From Bosea sp. (in: a-proteobacteria) (lineage in GTDB: Bacteria; Pseudomonadota; Alphaproteobacteria; Rhizobiales; Beijerinckiaceae): 64,000 bases of DNA. Positions 26,343 to 35,086 of this stretch are shown here, one piece after another. The notes under the pieces are model-generated. The model was not told where the DNA came from. It searched no databases and worked only from the letters and a program-made list of their open reading frames with translations. The stretch covers positions 2,046,501 to 2,110,500 of the forward strand of contig NZ_JAMLIX010000001.1 in assembly GCF_023953965.1 (NCBI RefSeq), read 5' to 3'. The translations under genes and the position numbers were made by a program. Within the stretch, counting starts at the first letter, position 1, and each line of letters begins with the position of its first letter.

Positions 26343-28292
26343 ATGACCGAGAAAGCCAGCGAGGTATTCCGCTTATTCTCAGAGGACTACCGCAGCTATT
26401 CGCAGGAGGAGATGAGCCTGCAGGAATATCTGCTGGCCTGCCGCGAGGACAAGTCGATGTATGCCTCCGCCGCGGAGCGCATGGTCGACGCGATCGGGAT
26501 GGCGAAATTGTTCGATACCAGCCAGGACGAGCGCCTGGGCCGCATCTTCGCCAACAGGACGATCAAGATCTATCCCTCCTTCGCCGATTTCTTCGGCATG
26601 GAGGATACGATCGAGCGGATCGCCGGCTATTTCCGCTACGCCTCGCAGGGGCTGGAGGAGCGCAAGCAGATCCTCTATCTCCTCGGCCCGGTCGGGGGCG
26701 GCAAATCCTCGCTCGCCGAACGGCTGAAGAAGCTGATGGAGGAGCGGCCCTTCTACACGCTCAAGCTCGGCGGCGAGATCAGCCCCGTGTTCGAATCGCC
26801 GCTCGGCCTGTTCCGGCCCGACCGCATGGGCGATCTCTTCGAGGACAAGTACGGGATCGCGCGCCGGCGCCTCAGCGGACTGATCTCGCCCTGGGCGGCG
26901 AAGCGGCTCGACGAGCTTTCCGGCGACATCTCCAAGTTCAGCGTCGTCAGGCTGATGCCCTCGCGCCTGCGCCAGATCGGCATCGCCAAGACCGAGCCGG
27001 GCGACGAGAACAACCAGGACGTCTCGACGCTCGTCGGCAAGGTCGATATCCGCCAGCTCGAGAATTTCAGCCAGTCGGACCCGGACGCCTATTCCTATAG
27101 CGGCGGCCTGAACCGGACGACGCAGGGGCTGCTCGAATTCGTCGAGATGTTCAAGGCGCCGATCAAGGTGCTGCACCCGCTGCTGACCGCGACCCAGGAG
27201 GGCAGCTACAACGGCACCGAGAATTTCGGGGCCTTCCCCTATCAGGGCATCGTGCTCGCCCATTCCAACGAGTCGGAATGGCTGCAGTTCAAGAACAACC
27301 GCAACAACGAGGCGTTTCTCGACCGCATCCTGGTGGTCAAGGTGCCGTATTGCCTGCGCGTCACCGAGGAGCGGCGGATCTACGAGAAGCTGCTGCGCGA
27401 AAGCGAGCTCGCCGACAGTCCCTGCGCGCCCGAGGTGCTCGATATCTTGAGCCGCTTCTCGGTCTCGACGCGGCTCGCCGAATTCGACAACTCGCCGCTC
27501 TACACCAAGATGCGCGTCTATGACGGCGAGAACCTGAAGGAGGTCGAGCCCAAGGCGAAGGCGATCCAGGAATATCGCGACGCGGCCGGCGTCGACGAGG
27601 GCATGACCGGCGTCAGCACGCGCTTCGCCTTCAAGATCCTGTCGCAGACCTTCAACTACGACACCGAGGAGCTGGCCGCCGACCCGGTGCACCTGATGTA
27701 CATTCTCGAAGGCGCGATCAAGCGCGAGCAGTTCCCCAAGGAAACCGAAGCGGCCTATCTCGACTTCATCAAGTCGGAGCTGGCGACGCGCTATGCCGAG
27801 TTCATCGGCCACGAGATCCAGAAGGCCTATCTGGAATCCTATGGCGAATACGGCCAGAACCTGTTCGACCGCTACATCGCCTATGCCGATGCCTGGGTCG
27901 AGGATCAGGACTACAAGGACCCCGATACCGGCCAGATCCTCAACCGGCAGGTTCTGGACACCGAATTGTCCCAGGTCGAGAAGCCGGCCGGCATCGCCAA
28001 TCCCAAGGACTTCCGCAACGAGGTGGTGAAGTTCACACTGCGCGCGAGGGCCCGGAACAACGGCCGCAATCCGTCCTGGACCAGCTATGAAAAGCTGCGC
28101 GAGGTCATCGAGAAGCGGATGTTCGGCCAGGTCGAGGACCTTTTGCCGATCATCAGCTTCGGCTCGAAGCAGGACAGCGTGACGGAGAAGCGCCACCAGG
28201 GCTTCGTGCAGCGCATGGTCGAGCGCGGCTATACCGAGCGTCAGGTCCGGCGCCTGGTGGACTGGTACATGCGGGTGAACAAGGCGGGCTGA
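26343..28292 (+). CDS. prkA: PrkA family serine protein kinase (YeaG-like)
   Basis: A 649-residue PrkA protein, close to the 640-650 usual. The N-terminal AAA-like domain has the P-loop GPVGGGKS at residues 115-122, and the C-terminal part holds the eukaryotic-kinase-like PrkA domain. DEGMTGVSTRFAFKILSQTF and the end RLVDWYMRVNKAG are strongly conserved. The ATG at 26343 follows GGGGTG. With the next two genes it forms the prkA-yeaH-spoVR operon found in many proteobacteria, induced in stationary phase and nitrogen stress in enterics; its targets are incompletely known. Confidence 0.96.
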   Translation: MTEKASEVFRLFSEDYRSYSQEEMSLQEYLLACREDKSMYASAAERMVDAIGMAKLFDTSQDERLGRIFANRTIKIYPSFADFFGMEDTIERIAGYFRYASQGLEERKQILYLLGPVGGGKSSLAERLKKLMEERPFYTLKLGGEISPVFESPLGLFRPDRMGDLFEDKYGIARRRLSGLISPWAAKRLDELSGDISKFSVVRLMPSRLRQIGIAKTEPGDENNQDVSTLVGKVDIRQLENFSQSDPDAYSYSGGLNRTTQGLLEFVEMFKAPIKVLHPLLTATQEGSYNGTENFGAFPYQGIVLAHSNESEWLQFKNNRNNEAFLDRILVVKVPYCLRVTEERRIYEKLLRESELADSPCAPEVLDILSRFSVSTRLAEFDNSPLYTKMRVYDGENLKEVEPKAKAIQEYRDAAGVDEGMTGVSTRFAFKILSQTFNYDTEELAADPVHLMYILEGAIKREQFPKETEAAYLDFIKSELATRYAEFIGHEIQKAYLESYGEYGQNLFDRYIAYADAWVEDQDYKDPDTGQILNRQVLDTELSQVEKPAGIANPKDFRNEVVKFTLRARARNNGRNPSWTSYEKLREVIEKRMFGQVEDLLPIISFGSKQDSVTEKRHQGFVQRMVERGYTERQVRRLVDWYMRVNKAG

Positions 28293-28312
28293 CCTTAGGC
28301 CGGGAGCGCGCC

Positions 28313-29614
28313 ATGCCGATCTTCGTCGACCGCCGCCTGAACCCGAAGGACAAGAGCCTGGGCAATCGCCAGCGCTTCCTGCGGCGCGTGCGGGCGGAAC
28401 TGAAGCGCAGCGTCCAGGAGCAGATCCGGGCCGGCAAGATTGCCGATGTCGATGGCGAACACGCCATCGCGATGCCAGCGGCGGGCACGGGCGAGCCGAG
28501 CTTCCGCGAGGCGAAGGACAGTGGCCGCCGCCAGCATGTCCTGCCCGGAAACCAGCGTTTCACACCGGGCGACCAGCTGCCGAAACCGGGGCAGGGCGGC
28601 GGCATGGGCTCCTCGCCGGGCTCTCAAGCCTCCGAGGACGATTTCCGCTTCATATTGTCGCGCGAGGAGGTGCTCGACCTGTTCTTCGAGGATCTGGAAC
28701 TGCCCGACATGGTCAAGCTCAACCTCAAGGAAATCCTCGCCTTCAAGCCGCGGTGGGCCGGCTATTCGGTGAGCGGGGCGCCGACCAACATCAGCGTCGC
28801 CCGCACCATGCGCAACAGCCATGGCCGTCGCATCGCGCTGAGGCGGCCCAAGCGCGAGGAGATCGAGGCGATCCTGCGCGAGATCGCCAGCCTCGAAGCG
28901 GCGGGGGCCGCGGATCGCCGGCGCATCGCCGCGCTGCGCGCCGAGCTCGACCGGCTGGAGCGCCGGCGCCGGGTCATCGCCTTCGTCGACCCGGTCGACA
29001 TCCGCTTCAACCGCTTCGATCCCCAGCCCCAGCCCAACGCGAACGCCGTGATGTTCTGCCTGATGGACGTCTCGGGCTCGATGGGCCAGCGCGAGAAGGA
29101 CCTCGCCAAGCGCTTCTTCGTCCTGCTGCATCTTTTCCTGAAGCGGCGCTATGACCGCACCGAGCTCGTCTTCATCCGCCACACCCACACGGCGCAGGAG
29201 GTGGATGAGGAGACGTTCTTCCACAGCACGCAGAGCGGCGGCACCGTCGTCTCGACGGCGCTGGAGGAGATGCAGCGTGTCATCGCCGCGCGCTATCCGA
29301 GCCGGGAATGGAACATCTACGCCGCCCAGGCCTCGGACGGCGACAACCTGGCGACGGATTCCGAGCGCTGCCTCAGCCTGATGGACGGCGAGATCATGCG
29401 GCTCTGCCAGTATTTCGCCTATGTCGAGATCATCGACGAGCGCGAGAGCGAGATCTTCGGCTCGACCGACAACGGCACCTCGCTCTGGCGTGCCTATCTC
29501 ACGGTCAAGGACAGGTGGCGGAACTTCGACATGAGCCGCATCGCCAGGGCTTCCGACATCTACCCTGTTTTCCGGCGGCTGTTCACCCGGCAGCCGGCCT
29601 CGCAGCGCGAGTGA
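28313..29614 (+). CDS. yeaH: YeaH/YhbH family protein (DUF444), von Willebrand A-like
   Basis: A 433-residue protein with the YeaH N-terminus MPIFVDRRLNPKDKSLGNRQR and a C-terminal von Willebrand A-like domain whose MIDAS motif is MDVSGSMG (Asp-x-Ser-x-Ser). A basic, low-complexity linker lies around residues 70-110. It starts 20 bp after prkA and is separated from spoVR by 11 bp. Known role: partner of PrkA in a conserved stress operon; molecular function is not defined. Confidence 0.95.
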   Translation: MPIFVDRRLNPKDKSLGNRQRFLRRVRAELKRSVQEQIRAGKIADVDGEHAIAMPAAGTGEPSFREAKDSGRRQHVLPGNQRFTPGDQLPKPGQGGGMGSSPGSQASEDDFRFILSREEVLDLFFEDLELPDMVKLNLKEILAFKPRWAGYSVSGAPTNISVARTMRNSHGRRIALRRPKREEIEAILREIASLEAAGAADRRRIAALRAELDRLERRRRVIAFVDPVDIRFNRFDPQPQPNANAVMFCLMDVSGSMGQREKDLAKRFFVLLHLFLKRRYDRTELVFIRHTHTAQEVDEETFFHSTQSGGTVVSTALEEMQRVIAARYPSREWNIYAAQASDGDNLATDSERCLSLMDGEIMRLCQYFAYVEIIDERESEIFGSTDNGTSLWRAYLTVKDRWRNFDMSRIARASDIYPVFRRLFTRQPASQRE

Positions 29615-29625
29615 AAGGAGCGCCG

Positions 29626-31176
29626 ATGCCCGAGCATGCGTCCCAGCGCGAGCTGTTGTTCTCCGGTTCGGACTGGAGCTTCCGCAGCCTGTCGCGGGCC
29701 TATGACGTCATCGAGGCCGTGGCGAAGGAGGAGCTCGGGCTCGATACCTACCCGGTGCAGATGGAGGTCATCTCCTCGGAGCAGATGCTCGACGCCTATT
29801 CGTCGATCGGCATGCCGCTGATGTACCGGCACTGGTCGTTCGGCAAGCATTTCCTCTATCGGGAGCTGCTCTACCGCAAGGGTGGGCGCGGGCTCGCCTA
29901 TGAGCTCGTGATCAACGCGAATCCCTGCATCGTCTACCTGATGGAAGAGAACACCATGGCGCTCCAGGCCCTGGTGACGGCGCATGCCGCCTTCGGGCAC
30001 AATCATTTCTTCAAGAACAACTACCTGTTCCGGCAATGGACGGATGCCGGCGCCATCCTGGGCTATCTGGATTTCGCCAAGGGCTTCATCGCCCGCTGCG
30101 AGGAAAGGCATGGCGTTCAGGCGGTGGAAGCCATCCTCGATGCCGCCCATGCGCTGATGGAGCAGGGCGTGTTCCGCTACCGCCGCCCGCCGAGGCTGTC
30201 CTCGGCGAAGCAGCGCGAGGGCCTGCGCGAGCGGCTGGACTACGAGGAGCGCTCCTACAACGATCTCTGGCGCACGATCCCGCGCCTGGCGGAGGGCGGC
30301 AAGGCCGACGAGATGGAGGATGGCGTCGCCGAGCGGAAGCGGGCGCTCAACCTGCCCGAGGAGAACCTGCTCTATTTCCTCGAAAAGAACAGCCTGATCC
30401 TCGAACCCTGGCAGCGCGAGATCCTGCGGATCGTCCGGGTCATCGCCCAGTATTTCTATCCCCAGCGGCAGACACAGGTGATGAACGAGGGCTGCGCGAC
30501 CTTCGTCCACTACACCATCATGAACGCGCTGTTCGATCAGGGTCGGATCGGCGAAGGCGCCATGCTCGAAATCCTGCGCAATCACGCCAATGTCGTGCTT
30601 CAGCCGGGTTTCGACGATCCTCGCTTCTCCGGCATCAACCCTTATGCGCTGGGCCTGGACATGATGCAGGACATCCAGCGCATCGCGACCGCGCCCACGG
30701 CGGAGGATCGCGACTGGTTTCCCGAGATCGCGGGAGCCGGCGATTGGCGCGCGATCCTGCTCGAGGCCTGGGCCAATCACCGCGATGAATCCTTCATCCG
30801 CCAGTTTCTCAGCCCGGCCCTGATCCGGAAATGGCGGATGTTCGTGCTGTCGGATACGGCGAGCGAGCGCTTCTACAGCGTCGCCTCGATCCATAACGAG
30901 CGCGGCTACGAGCAGATCCGGTCCGCTCTGGCCCGCAGATACGACATCGGCGCGAGCCATGCGGACATCCAGGTCGTGGACGTGGACCTGCTCGGCCAAA
31001 GGCATCTGCGCCTGCAGCATACCATCAATGACGGCATCCTGCTGGAAAACGACAGTTGCGACGCCACGCTGCGTCATATCCGGACGCTCTGGGGTTACGA
31101 CGTCACCCTGCAGGGCGTCGATGCGCAGACGGGAGCCACGCTCTACGAGCGCTCCGGTCGCCAGTCCCCAGGCTAG
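29626..31176 (+). CDS. spoVR: SpoVR family protein (YcgB-like)
   Basis: A 516-residue SpoVR family protein, normal length. Family traits are VQMEVISSEQMLDAY, GMPLMYRHWSFGKHF, and MNEGCATFVHYTIMN. The start at 29626 is preceded by AAAGGAG. Named for a Bacillus cortex protein but widespread in non-sporulating proteobacteria, where it follows prkA and yeaH as here. A frame open to 29308 overlaps yeaH and was discarded. Confidence 0.96.
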   Translation: MPEHASQRELLFSGSDWSFRSLSRAYDVIEAVAKEELGLDTYPVQMEVISSEQMLDAYSSIGMPLMYRHWSFGKHFLYRELLYRKGGRGLAYELVINANPCIVYLMEENTMALQALVTAHAAFGHNHFFKNNYLFRQWTDAGAILGYLDFAKGFIARCEERHGVQAVEAILDAAHALMEQGVFRYRRPPRLSSAKQREGLRERLDYEERSYNDLWRTIPRLAEGGKADEMEDGVAERKRALNLPEENLLYFLEKNSLILEPWQREILRIVRVIAQYFYPQRQTQVMNEGCATFVHYTIMNALFDQGRIGEGAMLEILRNHANVVLQPGFDDPRFSGINPYALGLDMMQDIQRIATAPTAEDRDWFPEIAGAGDWRAILLEAWANHRDESFIRQFLSPALIRKWRMFVLSDTASERFYSVASIHNERGYEQIRSALARRYDIGASHADIQVVDVDLLGQRHLRLQHTINDGILLENDSCDATLRHIRTLWGYDVTLQGVDAQTGATLYERSGRQSPG

Positions 31177-31188
31177 CCCGACCTCGGA

Positions 31189-32100
31189 TCATGCCGCGAG
31201 GCTCTTCGCGTTCCGCTGCCAGACGACCCCGAGCATACGCATCAGGACTGCAGCATCCTGCGGCGCATGGCGCTTGTCGGTATTGTCGAAGAACAGGAAG
31301 ATGTCGCGCGGATGATCCGCGGCCCTGTCCGGATCGCCCGCGAAATCGCCGTCGCGCATCGGCCGCCCCGCATGCCAGGCCCTGATCCGCGCGGCCCAGC
31401 GCTCCAGCGAGGCCTCGTCATAGCGCGAGCGGTAGAGTTCCTCGGCCCCGTGCAGCCGGCAATAGACGAAGTCCGCGGTCAGATCCATCAGCCTCGGCCA
31501 GTCCGCCGTATCGGCACAGACGAGCGCAACGCCGTATCGGCGCAGGAGATCGATGAAGGCGGGATCGCGAAAGCTGTCGTGCCTGATCTCGACCGCATGC
31601 CGGAGCGGGCGCAGGGCATCGGTCTCGACCCAGGCCCTGCCGTCGAGATGCGCGTCATGCCGGCTGGCGAGCGCGGCCGCTTCGCGCGTGTCCTTCGGAA
31701 GCAATGCGAGGAAATCCTGCATGAGTGCGGCATCGAAGCGGAAGCTCGGCGGGAATTGCCAGAGCAGCGGGCCGAGCTTGGGGCCAAGACGCAGAAGGCC
31801 GGACGCCAGGAAATTGCACAGCGGCGTCTCGACCTGCCTGAGGCGCAGCACATGGGTGATGTAGCGCGAGCCCTTGATCGCGAAGACGAAATCCGACGGC
31901 ACGGCCTCGGCCCAACGCGCGAAGCTCTCCGGCTTCTGCAAGCCATAGAAGGTGCCGTTGACCTCGAGCGCCGGAAATTGCCCGGCCGCGAAAGCAAGCT
32001 CGCGCTTCTGCACCAGCCCCTTCGGATAGAAATGCCCGCGCCAGGGCGGATAGGTCCAGCCCGACAGCCCGATGCGGATGTTTTTCCCCGACGTGCTCAT
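31189..32100 (-). CDS. DUF72 family protein (YecE-like)
   Basis: A 303-residue DUF72 protein, a TIM-barrel family of unknown function. Typical motifs are IRIGLSGWTYPPWRGHFYP, FPALEVNGTFYGLQ, FVFAIKGSRYITH and the late PRDIFLFFDNTDKRHAPQDA. The ATG at 32100 overlaps the stop of a short upstream ORF. It is convergent with spoVR (13 bp apart). Confidence 0.92.
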   Translation of the reverse strand: MSTSGKNIRIGLSGWTYPPWRGHFYPKGLVQKRELAFAAGQFPALEVNGTFYGLQKPESFARWAEAVPSDFVFAIKGSRYITHVLRLRQVETPLCNFLASGLLRLGPKLGPLLWQFPPSFRFDAALMQDFLALLPKDTREAAALASRHDAHLDGRAWVETDALRPLRHAVEIRHDSFRDPAFIDLLRRYGVALVCADTADWPRLMDLTADFVYCRLHGAEELYRSRYDEASLERWAARIRAWHAGRPMRDGDFAGDPDRAADHPRDIFLFFDNTDKRHAPQDAAVLMRMLGVVWQRNAKSLAA

Positions 32101-32231
32101 CTTCGGCCAACGCGCATGCCTCGGTTCCGTTCGAGGCGGTTGCACGGTCTCAGGCCGATGGCCGCGTTGAGCTCCGCCAGATTCGCCGTGTTGCGCGCGG
32201 TTCGGAGGATGGTTTCGTCGGTGAGCGGCAT
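32097..32231 (-). CDS. possible small protein coupled to the DUF72 gene (44 aa)
   Basis: A 44-codon frame starting MPLTDETILRTARNTANLAE whose TGA overlaps the ATG of the DUF72 gene in an ATGA quartet. The amphipathic N-terminal half looks protein-like; the tail is Arg rich. A GAGGA box lies upstream but 11 bases away, slightly long. No family recognised. Confidence 0.33.
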   Translation of the reverse strand: MPLTDETILRTARNTANLAELNAAIGLRPCNRLERNRGMRVGRR

Positions 32232-32368
32232 CGGCGCATGTCCTCGCTTCGGAGAGGAACGCGCGGGACATGAAAAGGATCACCCCATCCGCCGGTTCAT
32301 CGCGGGCTTCGATCGCCCGGAACTGAATGGCGATGCGGCGGGTTGCGACTCCGGCAAGGGAGATCACC

Positions 32369-32608
32369 ATGATGTTCGTCGAACAGGTTCGGGAAGGTTT
32401 GGAGATCGTGGGCTCGGATGGCGTGCATGTCGGCACGGTCGACGGGCTGTCCGGGACGCTTCTCAGGCTGAAGAAGTCCGATCCGTCTTCCGGCGGCACG
32501 CATCATTACCTCGATATCGGGCTGGTTGCCGCGATCGAAGGCGACACGATCAAGCTGCTCGTCCCGGCTGCGGAAGCAAAGCAGCGCTGGTCGAAGGAAA
32601 GCGCCTGA
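32369..32608 (+). CDS. DUF2171 family small protein
   Basis: A 79-residue protein. VREGLEIVGSDGVHVGTVDG followed by HHYLDIGLVAAIEGDTIKLL matches the DUF2171 pattern, a small beta-barrel-like fold related to PRC-barrel proteins. AAGGGAG precedes the tandem ATG at 32369/32372; the frame open to 32327 is not needed. It lies among stress-type genes; function unknown. Confidence 0.72.
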   Translation: MMFVEQVREGLEIVGSDGVHVGTVDGLSGTLLRLKKSDPSSGGTHHYLDIGLVAAIEGDTIKLLVPAAEAKQRWSKESA

Positions 32609-32629
32609 GGCGTTGCCCGCGACATGCCC

Positions 32630-32809
32630 TCATCGGTCGCGCTGCGGGCGGCGGCCGTCGCGGGCACGCTGCCGGGCATTGGCTTCCGAAATCACCGCCG
32701 GGCCTTTCATGGCCTCCTCCGCAGGCTCCTCGCGCCTTTCCGGCGGTCGCTGGTTCGGCTCGGTCGGGCCGTTCGTGCTGCCGTTCCGCTCGGGCTTCTC
32801 GTCGGTCAT
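32630..32809 (-). CDS. small hydrophilic hypothetical protein (59 aa)
   Basis: A 59-residue, highly charged, Pro/Glu/Arg-rich protein with no hydrophobic segment (starts MTDEKPERNGSTNGPTEPN). AGGAAGGA lies 6 bases before the ATG at 32809 (a tandem ATG at 32812 is also possible). Composition suggests an intrinsically disordered protein. It diverges from the next small gene, 144 bp away. Confidence 0.5.
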   Translation of the reverse strand: MTDEKPERNGSTNGPTEPNQRPPERREEPAEEAMKGPAVISEANARQRARDGRRPQRDR

Positions 32810-32953
32810 CATATGTCCTTCCTGCTGCAATGTTGCCGTGGTTCGGTTCGTCGAGAGGCAAACAGCCATCGCCGCACATTGGTTCCTGCCGGCGATGGAA
32901 CCGGCGGGAGCGGCGCCGGTTCACTGCGAGGGGCATCCAGACAGGAGGCGGCC

Positions 32954-33142
32954 ATGCGCGACGGCGAAGGCAACAAGCTCAGCCCCGAGGAACAGCAGCG
33001 TGTCAAATCGATACAGGGCGACCCGGGACCACAGGCGACCACGAAGGTCTCGATCGATCCCGGTTCCGAAAAGGACACCGGCGAGGCGGACAAGCCGTCA
33101 GTGAAACCGGACGACAAGCCCGCGGCCGGCGTCGGCGAATAG
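32954..33142 (+). CDS. small hydrophilic hypothetical protein (62 aa)
   Basis: A 62-residue disordered-looking protein rich in Lys, Asp, Gly and Pro (starts MRDGEGNKLSPEEQQRVKSI). AGGAGG lies 7 bases before the ATG, a strong site. It is 85 bp upstream of an SDR gene on the same strand and may share its transcript. Function unknown. Confidence 0.6.
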   Translation: MRDGEGNKLSPEEQQRVKSIQGDPGPQATTKVSIDPGSEKDTGEADKPSVKPDDKPAAGVGE

Positions 33143-33227
33143 CGGCGACCGGCGCGAGGGCCGGCCTTCCCGAACTTCAGCCGAGTCCGTCTCGAAGCGC
33201 TGACCCGCACGCAGCAGGAGAGCCCCG

Positions 33228-34085
33228 ATGACCGCACGTTTCGAGCCGCCTTTTCCGGAGCAGAAGCAGCCGATGCCGGGATCGACCGAGGCGATGACGC
33301 CGCGGCCGGACCATGGCGAATCGAGCTATGTCGGCTCGGGCCGGCTGAGGGGCAAGCGCGCCGTCATCACCGGTGGCGACAGCGGCATCGGCCGTGCCGT
33401 CGCCATCGCCTTCGCGCGCGAGGGTGCCGACCTCCTGATCTCCTATCTCGACGAGGATGACGACGCCGCCGAGACTGCCCGCTGGATCGCCAAGGCCGGG
33501 CAGAAGGCGGTGCTGGTGCCGGGCGACATCCAGCATCCGGCCCATTGCCGCGCGATCGTCCAGCGGGCCGTGGACGAGTTCGGCGGCATCGACATCCTCG
33601 TCAACAACGCCGCGCATCAGGCGAGCTTCGATGCGATCGACGCGATCTCGGACGAGGAATGGCAGCTGACCTTCGCGGTGAATATCCATGCGATGTTCTA
33701 CCTGACGAAGGCCGCCGTTCCCCATATGAAGCCGGGCTCCTGCATCATCAACACCGCCTCGGTGAATGCGGACAAGCCGAACCCCAGCCTGCTCGCCTAT
33801 GCCGCGACCAAGGGAGCGATCCAGAACTTCACCGGCGGGCTCGCGCAATTGCTCGCGGACAAGGGCATCCGCGCCAATGCGGTCGCGCCGGGACCGATCT
33901 GGACGCCGCTCATTCCCTCGACTCTCCCGGTCGAAAGCGTCAGCCATTTCGGCGAGCAGGTGCCTATGAAGCGCCCCGGCCAGCCGGCGGAGCTGGCGAC
34001 GGCCTATGTGATGCTGGCCGATCCGCTTTCCAGCTATGTCTCGGGCGCGACGATCGCCGTGACCGGCGGGCGGCCGATCATCTGA
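33228..34085 (+). CDS. SDR family oxidoreductase (YghA/general stress protein 39 type)
   Basis: A 285-residue short-chain dehydrogenase with an N-terminal extension of about 45 residues that typifies the YghA/GsiB-associated stress branch. Cofactor motif TGGDSGIGRAVAIAFAREG, the NNAA motif, catalytic Ser and Tyr-x-x-x-Lys in LLAYAATKGAIQNF, and NAVAPGPIWTPL are all present. The start follows AGGAG. Convergent with the LysR gene, 26 bp apart. Confidence 0.93.
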   Translation: MTARFEPPFPEQKQPMPGSTEAMTPRPDHGESSYVGSGRLRGKRAVITGGDSGIGRAVAIAFAREGADLLISYLDEDDDAAETARWIAKAGQKAVLVPGDIQHPAHCRAIVQRAVDEFGGIDILVNNAAHQASFDAIDAISDEEWQLTFAVNIHAMFYLTKAAVPHMKPGSCIINTASVNADKPNPSLLAYAATKGAIQNFTGGLAQLLADKGIRANAVAPGPIWTPLIPSTLPVESVSHFGEQVPMKRPGQPAELATAYVMLADPLSSYVSGATIAVTGGRPII

Positions 34086-34111
34086 GGCCCGCCATCGAAG
34101 GCGAGGTCCCG

Positions 34112-34993
34112 CTAGTCCGGTTCCCTGCAAATCCGCTCGAATGCCAACGCGGCGGCGGACAGACGCCGTTCCTTGTGGCGAAGGATGGTGAACTGGCGCG
34201 GCGCGAGCGCGATATCGATCCCGACGAGCTCGCCGGAGGCGATGAACGGCGAGACGACGAGCCGCGACAAGGCCGCCGCGCAGGCGCTGCCGCGGACCGC
34301 GCTCAACACCGCCTCGTTGGTCGGCAGGATCAATGCCACCGGTAATGTCGTGGAATCGATGCCGATCGCAGCCAGGGCGGCTTCGAATTCGGTTCTCGTG
34401 CCCGAGCCCGGCTCCCGCATGATCCAGCGCAGCTCCCGCAGGCGCTCCGGCGTCGTAACCGCCCCGACGCCCGGCGCGCGCGACGACACCACGATGATGA
34501 GCTCGTCGGAACGGAAGGGATGTGCGGCCAGGGCCGCCTCGTCGACGCTGCCTTCGATGAAGCCGAGCTCGGCGCGACCGGACGTCACCGCCTGCACGAC
34601 ACCGGCCGTGTTTCCATCCCTGAAGCCCACGGAGATTCCGGGATAGAGCGCGGTGAAGCGCAGCAGCCTCGCCGGGAGCCAGTAATTGGCGATCGTCTGG
34701 CTGGCCTCGATATCGAGATGGCCGGTGCGCAGGCCCCCGAGCTCGCTCAGCAACCCTTCCGCTTCCTTGACGGCCGCGAGCGTCCGCCGGGCCTCGGCCA
34801 GGAACAGCCGCCCCGCGCGGGTCAGCTCGATGCGCCGGCCGACGCGATCGAAAAGATCGACGTTGTAGACCGCCTCCAAGGCCCTGATGGCGGCGCTGGC
34901 CGCCGAGGGCGTGAGCCTCACGGCGGCTGCGCCTTTCGTCAGGTGCTCCCGTTCGGCGACGGCGATGAAGGTTGCGAGCTGTTCCGGCGTCAT
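34112..34993 (-). CDS. LysR family transcriptional regulator (YeiE/CbbR-like)
   Basis: A 293-residue LysR regulator: helix-turn-helix in residues 3-60 (LATFIAVAEREHLTKGAAAVRL, then ALEAVYNVDLFDRVGRRIEL) and a LysR substrate domain. It is divergent from a YeiH-type transporter, the same pairing as yeiE-yeiH in Escherichia coli, so it probably activates that gene. The start has only a weak ribosome-binding site. Confidence 0.92.
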   Translation of the reverse strand: MTPEQLATFIAVAEREHLTKGAAAVRLTPSAASAAIRALEAVYNVDLFDRVGRRIELTRAGRLFLAEARRTLAAVKEAEGLLSELGGLRTGHLDIEASQTIANYWLPARLLRFTALYPGISVGFRDGNTAGVVQAVTSGRAELGFIEGSVDEAALAAHPFRSDELIIVVSSRAPGVGAVTTPERLRELRWIMREPGSGTRTEFEAALAAIGIDSTTLPVALILPTNEAVLSAVRGSACAAALSRLVVSPFIASGELVGIDIALAPRQFTILRHKERRLSAAALAFERICREPD

Positions 34994-34995
34994 CG

Positions 34996-35010
34996 TTCAA
35001 TCCAACTGAA
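34996..35010. promoter_or_regulatory. possible LysR-type binding site
   Basis: TTCA-N7-TGAA (a T-N11-A type dyad) lies 2 bp upstream of the lysR start codon in the 93-bp gap to the YeiH-type gene. Position fits autorepression and divergent activation; a single site is weak evidence. Confidence 0.35.
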
Positions 35011-35086
35011 TGGAACATGCAATATTATTCGATGGATCGGTACAGCGGTACACCCTATTTCCGCCGCCGACAGACGGGAGAAACCA

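Noticed and set aside
26379..28196. 605-codon open frame on the minus strand
   Set aside because: Antisense to prkA, with a repetitive charged translation typical of GC-rich shadow frames.
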